A stretch of 64,000 bases of DNA from Pocillopora verrucosa (taxonomy: Eukaryota > Cnidaria > Anthozoa > Scleractinia > Pocilloporidae). The position numbers and the translations under genes were made by a program. The DNA lies in assembly GCF_036669915.1 (NCBI RefSeq), contig NC_089313.1, forward strand, positions 12,790,292 through 12,854,291. Reading direction: 5' to 3'. Positions 32,163 to 40,778 of the stretch are shown in pieces (positions within the stretch are counted from its first letter, which is position 1; every line of letters begins with the position of its first letter). The notes beneath the pieces were generated by a model, which was not told the origin of the DNA, ran no database searches, and saw nothing but the letters and a program-made list of their open reading frames with translations.

Positions 32163-32783
32163 ATGGGGGTATGTCCATCAACGAATCCAATTGATGAAGA
32201 GGACGAGGAGGGCGAAGAAACCTTTCGTAAACCTAAATACTACCGAGGGAGAGATGGTCCTAAGTTTCGCGTCATGAACTTCACGAAAGACTACGAGTAT
32301 CGCCAGTATGAACATGCGACGTGGATTTCAGCGCGTATGGAAAAAATGGAAGTCAACAAGGCGCTCAGCAAAGGTGAAAAGACCCTCACTCGCTATTTCA
32401 ATGGGAGAAACGGGCCGGAAAAATTCATGGATTTGACCTGTCCGCTTAAACTGCGGATGGAATTCGGAGAAGACGGAGAATTGGGCGTCGGCGAGTTCGT
32501 CCTATCGCTGCATCTTCCGTATGAAAATTCACAGCGACCGCCAGCTCCAAGCGAAGGCGGCTTGTTTATTCAAGATATGGCCAGGCATTTTGCTTACGTC
32601 TCAAGCTTTGAAGGCTTTGCTACCGAAGAGAAATGGCTGGAAGAAATCTTGACTTTAAAGAGAGTTTTAGATAATGAAGGAAAGAGGTACGATAAAGACG
32701 CGGTTTTCATTGCGAGGTATGAAAATCTTCTTCACTTGGGGAAGAAGAGAAACGAAATCATCTTCGTTGTTGCGAACGATTAA
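32163..32783 (+). CDS. SOUL-family heme-binding protein (HEBP2-like)
   Basis: An intronless ORF of 206 aa from the ATG at 32163. The frame stays open upstream to a TTG at 32127 without another ATG. The SOUL fold is recognisable across the protein: 'PKFRVMNFTKDYEYRQYEHA', 'TWISARMEKMEVNKALSKGE' (compare the family's 'Y..A.WVST'), 'LTRYFNGRNGPEKFMDLTCP', 'VLSLHLPYENSQRPPAPSEG' and 'VSSFEGFATEEKWLEEILTL'. SOUL proteins bind heme or porphyrins in the cytosol and HEBP2 also acts in mitochondrial permeability. An acidic N-terminal extension (IDEEDEEGEE) precedes the domain. Decayed copies of this gene recur at 34.6, 52.3, 56.0, 60.1 and 61.6 kb. The gene lacks introns, and I cannot tell whether it is a retrocopy or the ancestral state. 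Confidence 0.85.
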   Translation: MGVCPSTNPIDEEDEEGEETFRKPKYYRGRDGPKFRVMNFTKDYEYRQYEHATWISARMEKMEVNKALSKGEKTLTRYFNGRNGPEKFMDLTCPLKLRMEFGEDGELGVGEFVLSLHLPYENSQRPPAPSEGGLFIQDMARHFAYVSSFEGFATEEKWLEEILTLKRVLDNEGKRYDKDAVFIARYENLLHLGKKRNEIIFVVAND

Positions 32784-33130
32784 GCGAAGCTTAAAAGAGT
32801 TTAGTTTAGAATTGAACTCAAACTGAACTTGCAACTTTCGTTTCTTTTTTTGAGATTTGTTGAGCAAATCTTGTTATTGGAAATTTTTCAAAGCGTTTCA
32901 AAAATATTAATGAATTAACTCATGTTTTCTCTTTGACCACAGAGGGAAATAAATTGCCCTTAAACACAGGGGTGAGTATACTTTTACAGTCACTGATAGT
33001 TAAAATGTTTTACTTGAACCAGTTTTAAGAGCCCTTACATCTTCCATTGAAAAGAACTAAAGACGTGATAAGACCTGAATTTAATCATAAGACTCGAGAT
33101 GCCATTCAAACAGTTAAGAGTCTATTTTAG

Positions 33131-33333
33131 GTGATTTGTTCATAGCTGTTCCTTGTGAAGTCGGTTACCATGGAAAGGCCTTGTTCAATCCGCCATTGGT
33201 TTGGCCAAAAATGCAAATACAAAATTCAGTCAGTAAAGGTGCATTGAAAATCACCACTGAAATCGAACGAGATATTACAAACGACCCAGGAATGAGGTCA
33301 GGCTCTAATTCAAAACCAGCTTTTAATAAATGA
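33131..33333 (+). CDS. Conserved linker ORF 'P' (67 aa), unidentified
   Basis: After a good acceptor (TCTATTTTAG) the frame reads 'DLFIAVPCEVGYHGKALFNP' and ends '...KPAFNK' at 33333. The same frame is kept at 61033-61243 with only a few substitutions and decays at 51822 and 55607. Between-copy conservation suggests former or present coding function. I do not recognise the family and see no matching upstream exon, since the short block at 32942-32970 has stops in the required frame. Confidence 0.4.
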
Positions 33334-33426
33334 CACGACCCCTTGGGGTGATAATGTACGAGTGATGACAGATAGCACATGTTATGTGGACAAATATCAG
33401 ACGAGTCACATATACATTTAAGATTA

Positions 33427-34129
33427 GGGCCTTTCCGCACTAGCGACAAAATTGTTTATTTAGACAAATTTTCTGTCATCACCAACATTTAACATGTGCG
33501 GATGGTTTGTCGCGACTTGGCAATTTTTTGTCGAAGTGGACAAATTTTCAAAAGCACCGCTGACAAAATTTGTATCGGGTCAAAGCTTGGAAAAATCTAC
33601 TAAATAAAAAAAACCGTGATGAACTTGTCTATCATTTGTCGTAAACGCTGCCATTAGTGTGGTAATTGAACTGGGTTCAGTTTACCAGAAGATTGCAGTA
33701 GTTTTCCTTCGTTACGAAACCCGCAGAGTTTACAACTTTAACTTTAAATGAATGCCGGTAATTGGAGTTTTAATCCATTGGCGAATTACAGCGAGCAGTC
33801 GTATGAGCACATCAGACGCTGGAATGTGCCACCCTATGAGGACCAACGACTTGCCCGGCGTCTCCGTCTTCTACGGTGTTCAAGAAGAATTTGAATATGT
33901 TACATTATTTCGCCAAAACGTCTGATGTTTTGGCGCGCACAGTTAAATTGAATCAATGAAATATAATATCGGTGTTACTTTTTGCTTTTAACTGAATTTG
34001 ACAGCTTTTTGACAGCCTCGACATTTTCAGTGCGGATGCAACAGAGGAGACAAAAACTTGTCATGACAAAATTTGTCCTTTGATTTTGTCGGGACAATTC
34101 TAGTTTTGTCTGCCAGTGCGGATAGGCCC
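33427..34129. mobile_element. Harbinger-like non-autonomous element (703 bp) with TTA duplication
   Basis: The ends GGGCCTTTCCGCACT and AGTGCGGATAGGCCC are inverted repeats with one mismatch. TTA flanks both sides (33424-33426, 34130-34132). The paralogous units at 52.1 and 61.3 kb carry the uninterrupted site AAGATTATTCTCC. A 3-bp TWA duplication with GGG termini is typical of PIF/Harbinger. No transposase is present. Confidence 0.8.
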
Positions 34130-34156
34130 TTATTCTCCAGGCTGACAGACCTTTTA

Positions 34157-34529
34157 CAACATTACTAGTACTAACGCCATATTCAGCAGACAAATTAGTT
34201 CCTTTTTCTCCTTTCTCTAATCGCAAAATTATAGACTGAAAGAACGGATCGCTTACGCTTGAAGGACATGATGACCGTGTAGAAACATTCACGACGCTGT
34301 TAGCTTGTTTATCTTGTATACCACTCCGAACGAGCGTGAAATCTCACTTAGCAACAAAGCAACCCTAAGCTAATGAGTTAATCACTTTTAAACGCTGTTG
34401 TTTTAAAAAGAATATTGCTAAGGATCTTGATCATGACTAATAAATATTCATGAAGAAATTGGGACCAGAGAAAGTACGGATAATCGAGAAATCCGGATAA
34501 TAGAGGTCCGTGTAATCGAGATTCGACTG
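34157..34529 (-). mobile_element. 5' fragment of a pogo/Tigger (Jerky-type) DNA transposon
   Basis: On the minus strand the element starts TA|CAGTCGAATCTCGATTACAC at 34529, the pogo/Tigger type of terminus next to TA. It then encodes 'MSFKRKRSVLS' and, after a frameshift, 'RLEKGEKGTNLSAEYGVSTS', the first helix-turn-helix of CENP-B/Jerky-like transposases. It breaks off after about 370 bp, and host-unit sequence between about 34150 and 34530 is missing compared with other copies. Confidence 0.75.
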
Positions 34530-34561
34530 TAAAAAAGGACTAAATGGTGTCTTCTTATATA

Positions 34562-34978
34562 TGCGAAATCCTAGATTGTAAACAATATAACAGTTGGGGG
34601 TGACATCAGTTTAAGAACGGACAAGAGAATATGGTTGTGTTTGTTCTCTTGCGGAATGAATTTTAACCTAAAGTGGTGGATTTCAGGGCGCATCGAATGA
34701 ACTAACCTTAACAAAGCGCTCGGCAGAGGTGTAAAGAGCCTCACTAGCTATTTCCATGGGAGAAATCTAGCTGGAAAAATTCAGGAAGCTGACCTGCCTG
34801 CTTAAACCTCTGATGTGAATCAGAGAAGAGTAAGAATTGGGCGTTGGTGAGTTCGTCCTATCGCTGCATCTTCTGTACGAAAATTCAAAGCGGCCGCCAG
34901 CTCCAAGCCAAGGTGGTTTGTTTGTTCCACAAATGGCCGAACACTTTGGTTATGTGTCGAGCTTGCAATGAGATCGGC
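34562..34978 (+). pseudogene. Decayed SOUL/HEBP2-like copy
   Basis: It aligns with the intact gene from its 5' leader (GCGAAATCCTAGATTGT) through 'GTGGATTTCAGGGCGCATCG' to 'TTCGTCCTATCGCTGCATCT' and 'GTCGAGCTTGCAATGA'. Stops and small indels break the frame throughout. The C-terminal third is missing. Confidence 0.75.
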
Positions 34979-35387
34979 AAAATCTGAGTCATTCTTTTAA
35001 CTTCGCTGCTACCTCGGAAAATTCTCATCAAACTCAACACTCAACGGACATCAAATGTTATTTACAATATACTACTGAAATAATTGAACACACTGGAACA
35101 GATTCACATTTTCCTTGCTCTTTGAAACTTTTAATGAATTTTTGTTTCTTTTTCAATAATGAATACACTATCATAATGTTTACATCTCTTTTGCTTGCCC
35201 TTCCTAACAAACTAGAATTACAATGGTTGGATTCTTTCAGAAACAGAAAAAACCCCTAGATTTTCATGACGTACCTCCTTTAAAGTTACGATTTTTTCGG
35301 CAAACTTTGCGTGATTTACATGAATAAAACAATCAAGTTGCGAAAATAACTCTATGTAACTCTACACTGATATATACACCAGCATTA

Positions 35388-35580
35388 TTCGTTTATAAGA
35401 AGTGAACTGAAGGACGAGCCATTAGAAAAGAATATAGCCAACAACAAAGGAAAAATGAAGGTGTTGTCCATCTGAGCTCGTAGAAAAACGACAAAAGCAA
35501 CAACGACAATTTGTCAATGAAATATTGGCAAATTTGATCGAAATGGCAGTAACCGGTTTGCAGTTGACCTAATGTTTTTC
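35388..35580 (+). pseudogene. Conserved block 'R', degenerate copy
   Basis: It matches the open copy at 53622-53849 ('GAACTGAAGGACGAGCCATT') but carries stops and indels. Confidence 0.55.
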
Positions 35581-35828
35581 TAATGGTGTCTCTCTAAAAG
35601 TTTAAAATGTGTCATTTTGATCTACAGTTAATAAATTTCCATTCATTTAAGCCAAATGAACCAAGCTAAGAAAAATACTTTTCTTGAATTACCGTGAGCA
35701 AGAGAAAAAAAAATGGGTCATTATTTCTCTTTGTGACGGCAAACCAAAAGCGCGAACTAATAACTTTACAATGAACAAAATGGAATCCAGGGACTCAAAG
35801 TTTTAAAATGTTCTTTTCACTGAGACTA

Positions 35829-36085
35829 CACTGTAAAATGAAAAAAACCCAAATTGACCCCAAAAGCCAAATTGGCCCCAATTTCTCGAGGGCCAGTTTG
35901 GCCCATCAAGGTTCGTTTTGGACTATTTGAGCCAAAACGGGCGGGACAGGTACCATTTCGACCCCTCAAAAATCTGAATTAGCCCCTATGAATTCTACTT
36001 TGGAACTTTTTCTCAATTTGGCCCTTCTAAGAGCCAAGTAAGATTGACCAATTTGGCCCCAACGAGGTGCAATTTTTTAAATAAA
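35829..36085. repeat. Subterminal TTGGCCCC repeats
   Basis: Variants of AATTTGGCCCC or its complement occur about ten times, both strands, in the first 250 bp. Two more occur next to the right end (40629-40650, as TTTTGGCCCC and GGGGCCAAA). Confidence 0.7.
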
Positions 36086-36292
36086 AAGAAAATATAAAAA
36101 TAATTTTCTTTTTTCGACCATATTTCGTTCCCTATACTATTCCTTATAGAGTGTTCAAATTTTCAACAGTTCCTCTCGTAACTGAACACCGAGTCACACA
36201 ACGAATTAATCGTTGGCTTTTTCTCGAGACGTGAGCGTGAGCTGCCTGTGATGGCATAAGTCGAACCTAGACCACGTGCGTCGGAAACAATA

Positions 36293-38984
36293 ATGAATTA
36301 TAGCAACGAATTCGTCACTGAAGAGGCTGTTTCTTGGCTACAGTCGCATGGAATGAGACTTAAGAAAGGAAAGGTAGGCAAAAGAAATTTCTTAACAACG
36401 TATTTTACTGCAACTTTACATTCACAAACTTGACCGCTCCATTAATCTTTGTTCGTATCTTATCTTGCAGAAAAAAACGGTTGCGATGGCCAAGATCTCC
36501 TTGCCATCGCCCAAGATGCAGACGTACCAAGGCACTACATCCCTATTATAAAGGAGCTTCTAAAGCTCAAGAAATTGATTGCAATGAACGCTGAACCTAG
36601 AGATGACACGAGTTCTTCGTCGGTACGATAATTAATTTTCCCACCAGAGAATTTGACGCATGAATGGTTCGCCTCTTCTCCCGAGTCTTGTTGAGTCTCA
36701 GCGGTTTCGCAACTAAAGTCACGTGATCAAATTTTGTCGCCGAGAGATAGAGACGGTTACAGTTCGAATACTGCATTTGCACAAGATGGATTTTAACTTA
36801 TTTCAAGATTCTCTGATTTTAGGATCTCTCACTCTCAATTCTTAATCTTTTTCTTGAAAAGATGAACTGATATTTTTATGTCTATGTCTTTGTTTGCATA
36901 ACACTTAAGCTGATTTTTTGGCTCTCACTCTTTCAGCGTGCAGAATCAAGTCCTTCGATTAAGACGGTTCAAACGTCGATTGATGATTCAGATAACATCA
37001 GCGATTATGAAAATTTAGAGGTGACATTGGCACCGAAAGAAAAGGGTGAATCGCCCAAGGATCTCTGTTTTACGGACGAGGCGACAGAACTGAGCACTGT
37101 CTAAGTAAGTTCTTGTATATTAAACTTAGCAGGATGGTGAAGAGTACATTATCGATTACTTTCTTTCGATTATATCCTAAAGGAAAACACACAAGGTGCC
37201 AGTTGGTCAGTTAAAGATGACAAATCTCGGGGACAAAAATGGCGAGATTTGCTTTATTTTTATTGAGATATATTAGATATGTATTTACTTGCACCATGCA
37301 TAAAACAAAGTAAACCCAATTTTTAACCCATTGACACCTGAACCGCCCGTAACCGCCCGTGCCGCGTGGGGGACTTGCGCGAGAGACGCTTTCCCCCCTA
37401 TCTCCCCTACTAAGCAGAATTTTGTCTCCAAACTTCCTCTGTTGTTAGAGGATCTATAAACCAATCAGAATCCGTTTTTTGCGCAGTTATTTTGATAACT
37501 TTAGGGGGTAGTACAGAGGCGTCATTTTCTGCGTTCACAAGAAATGATCAACTAGAAAGAAATGGCGTACGCGCGGCCGACTTTCAAAATTTTCAAGTCG
37601 GATTTTCTGTTCCTTTCCCACCATTTTAGACCTTCTGGAACACAAAATGAAAAGGAAAAATGCTATAGAATAATCTGCTCGAAAAATAATGGACATCACG
37701 TTCTTAAAGGCGACAAAATAAGCTTTCGAGTCGACAACACTACGATTCTCTAAAGCGATGCGAATTAGGGCCGTAAAGCGAAAACCAAACTATCGGACTT
37801 CAAGCGAGGCCTAGAGACATTATGAAGATTCAAAGGCACGGTAAATATCATGTTTGAGTAATGAGATGTCCAAAAAGTATTGTTTAATAGAAGATTTTGT
37901 GTTAAAACGTAGAACTTTCAGTATTTTCAACACAACGCTGCGCAATATTCTAGCCGTGAAGTCAAGTAAACATCGATCTAAGCATGATGAATTCTACTTC
38001 GTGGGTTTCGCACACGTAAGAAATTCGTACGTTTTTCGGTTATAACAGAAAATCAAGAACTGTTTTGAATAAAGCTTTCTTCCCGAAACGTTCCTTGGTC
38101 AGTTTTGTCTTTCTCCTCATTTATAATTTCCATGTAACATGAGATCTCTCCACACACCGATAAATTTGCATATTCACTTTGAAATCCGATCCGCATACTT
38201 TTTTTGGACACGTGTGCAAAAATTTACTGATTTTTATCTTTTATCTTGATTTTAGAGTAAAAACTTAATATGCATCTATTGCTTTCCTCGTTGATAGTAA
38301 GTTATTTAAATGGTCTTCTTTCACGTGAGCTTGTTTTTGGGAAAAAAAGATTTGTCAAACTTTACTGCGCATTGTGTTTACTTTTCCGGTTTCTCCAAAA
38401 TTTTAACTTTTGGGTAGGCACGTGTTACACGTAGGAGTCAATGGGTTAAATCTAGTAAATTAAAAAATTAGTGAATTGATAGGATGTTATCAGACAGTTT
38501 AATTTTTTTGAAAACAAATATCTACCTACAGGTTCCTCCTGAATGGCTTTCAAAATTCCAACTACCATCGAGGGTAAGAAACTTTTCTTTGTTTTGTTTT
38601 TTAAGTCTACAAGCAATCCTTATTTATTCATGAATACTGAACTAAAACTGAAGTGCATAGAGGTATGATTTCTTTTCTTGATAAGTACATATACAGTTTG
38701 GTGAAAATACATCATTGATGATCACCATTATTGTGATTTTACTTCTTATGCACAGTTTGCTTACAAATATTTTGCAACTTTGTAGTTGCAAAAATTTACT
38801 GTCCTCCAACAACAAATTAATTTGCTCATTTGCTTGTTTTTTTGTACAGTTCTCTGCCTCAGTAGAATTGGATACCCAGAAGGGAAATCTCATCAGCAGC
38901 CTAAAGTACTCTGAGCAACAGTGGATTGCAAAAAAAAAAATTCTTGCAGAGTATCCTTGTATGGTTAGCAGGATACTAGACTAA
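36293..38984 (+). CDS. SAM-like-domain gene inside the 4.85-kb element (SAMD3-like?), damaged
   Basis: Five plus-strand exons have good splice sites: 36293-36373, 36471-36622, 36937-37104, 38532-38573 and 38850-38984. Exon 1 gives 'NEFVTEEAVSWLQSHGMRLK'. Exon 2 gives 'NGCDGQDLLAIAQDADVPRH' and 'IPIIKELLKLKKL', together a SAM-type helical pattern. Exon 3 is acidic. Exons 4-5 give 'PPEWLSKFQLPSR' and 'FSASVELDTQKGNL..KILAEYPCM', weakly like the repeat-associated SAMD3-like proteins of fish and corals. Exon 2 needs one more A in its seven-A start to match exon 1. Exon 3 ends in TAA immediately before a donor (GTAAGT). It is a captured or element-encoded gene, probably broken. The identity is tentative. 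Confidence 0.5.
37327..38445. mobile_element. Nested TTAA-flanked element (1.1 kb), piggyBac/Kolobok-like
   Basis: CCCATTGACACCT and its inverted partner AGGAGTCAATGGG are both bordered by TTAA (37323-37326 and 38446-38449). It lies in intron 3 of the SAM-like gene. No transposase ORF is seen. Confidence 0.65.
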
Positions 38985-39667
38985 GTTGACTTGGAAACTG
39001 AATGGATTGGTATGGTCTAAAAATCTATTGCTTCACCTCTTCTGCTTGCAGTGAAGAGAGACAATTTTGTGGTGCTGAATCTCTTTCCTTAAACTAAAGA
39101 GTTGCAAAATAATCACTCTCACCTTTTAAGTTCATGACCTTTGTTCTTGTGTGTTTGTCATCACATGCATTTAATGAAGTTGTGACCATTTTGGAGGTAC
39201 AAAACCAAAAGACTGCTACTTTGGTACTAAGATGAACAGCTAAAATTTCTGAGCCCATTTGCCAATGAAGTCCAGATACAAAGGTTCAAGTACTTTGGGG
39301 TTGTATTAATTTTGCCTTTTTGTTTAATTTTTTTGATTTTGCAATTTTTTAAAATATTCCTGTTGTCAAACCATTAGATAAATATTGGACATAGAATAGC
39401 TGATTTTTTTCAGACATTTTGGGAGTCATACATTAGTTTTTCAAGTCTTGAATGGGAGACAAAGTACACACATTGAGCTAAACTTCCACTTCCATTTCTG
39501 GTGTTTTAGCTTATAGTTTTAGAAAAACAATATATATATCTATATATATAGGAAGTCTGCAAGTCGATTTTCGCGTGGGGTTAAATTTAATAAACCCCTG
39601 AAGAGTGAAGCGATTCACGAAACAGGCTTGTCGGGAAATGTAGTTACGTCCTTTTTTCCTCTCATAA

Positions 39668-39670
<3 letters not shown>

Positions 39671-39701
<31 letters not shown>
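39671..39701. repeat. (TA)n microsatellite
   Basis: About 30 bp of alternating TA. Shorter TA tracts lie at 39529-39550 and 39935-39950, on both sides of the palindrome. Confidence 0.9.
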
Positions 39702-39703
<2 letters not shown>

Positions 39704-39769
39704 AATGTGGGGGTAGAGTCTACCTTGGCATAAAGTGCTCAATGCTGTGGTAGCAGAGCTAAGTATACA

Positions 39770-39932
39770 TAAGTTAAAGAATTAAAGAGGACACATCAAT
39801 TCTCTGTGACTCTGAATTTCGCACCTAAGCGCTTGTCAGACAGAACTTTTCTGTTTTTTTTCTGACAAGCGCTTAGGCACAAAACTCAGTCACAGAGAAT
39901 TGATGCGTCCTCTTTAATTCTTTAACTTAAGT
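39770..39932. repeat. Long palindrome, arms of about 71 bp and 20-bp loop
   Basis: TAAGTTAAAGAATTAAAGAG through GCTTGTCAGA (to 39840) is repeated inverted from TCTGACAAGC (39861) to the end, with few mismatches. The loop is CAGAACTTTTCTGTTTTTTT. TA-rich tracts flank it, as at a MITE inserted into AT-rich DNA. Confidence 0.85.
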
Positions 39933-40778
39933 GTGTATATATATATATATTCTTTTTTTTTTCTGGTTACAGGCACTTTTTGCACTTTGGCTTGATTTTA
40001 ATGTGGTTGTAAAACTTGTTTTTATTGCATAGAGTAGCTGATGTTGATTCAGCAATCAGAGATTATGTCCAGCACAAATTTTAATTGTTGGAGATCTTCA
40101 ATACATCAATCACCTGAATATAGTAACAGAGGGAAGTGTAATTTGTCACTTCTCACAAGAAAAGATTCTTGATGCTCTCATTGGGTTACTTGGCTCATTT
40201 ATATTTTCTTACAATCGGTCAAAGGCAATTTTGACTTTTTTTAGAGCAAGCATTGCTTGAAATTGGGCACAGGCAGACTCTTGTCACTGTTTCCTCTATT
40301 TTCAATGACTTGGCAAATGCCTGCGGTAGTACTTGCTGATAGTTTATATTTTGATAATATCTAAAGTAGCAATATGAGTGCATGTATTCTTACATCCACT
40401 GGAAGAATACTCTTTGCTGCTCTAAGGCTCTTTGTTTTTCATATGCACAAATCAAACAAGATCTATATTCTTGTGCCGGAACTGGACCATTTGTTGCCTC
40501 TGTCTTATTTTGATAATTTTCTGTACTTTAAATCAGTCTTAATTATAAGCTGCTTTACATTTAAAGGGAAGCTTTACTCACAAGTGTCTCTTGGGTGTAA
40601 TTTCTTGCAATGCTTGCACTCACTCGTTTTGGCCCCATTTTTGGGGCCAAATCAACTCTTTTAATTTTACAGCGTATAACGAGAAGCTTATTTAGGAAAT
40701 GTTTTTAAGATTAGGTGAAAACAATTTTTTCAGAAGTAATCTGTAGTCTGAATGTAATTGTAGATTAATTATCCACAT

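Larger units (their letters stand above)
35829..40674 (+). mobile_element. 4.85-kb TIR-bounded element with TA duplication, carrying a SAM-domain gene
   Basis: The left end CACTGTAAAATGAAAA and the inverted right end CGCTGTAAAATTAAAA match, and TA flanks both. The paralogous units at 57.3 and 62.9 kb lack the insert and read GAGACTACGACG at this site. The left 250 bp and last 60 bp carry repeated TTGGCCCC/GGGGCCAA motifs, like transposase-binding subterminal repeats. Inside are a spliced plus-strand gene (36293-38984), a nested TTAA-flanked element and a long palindrome. No transposase is recognisable, and I cannot assign the superfamily. Confidence 0.75.

Noticed and set aside
33165..33449. 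Minus-strand ORF of 94 codons over block P
   Set aside because: It runs into the Harbinger-like element and is antisense to the frame that is conserved between units.
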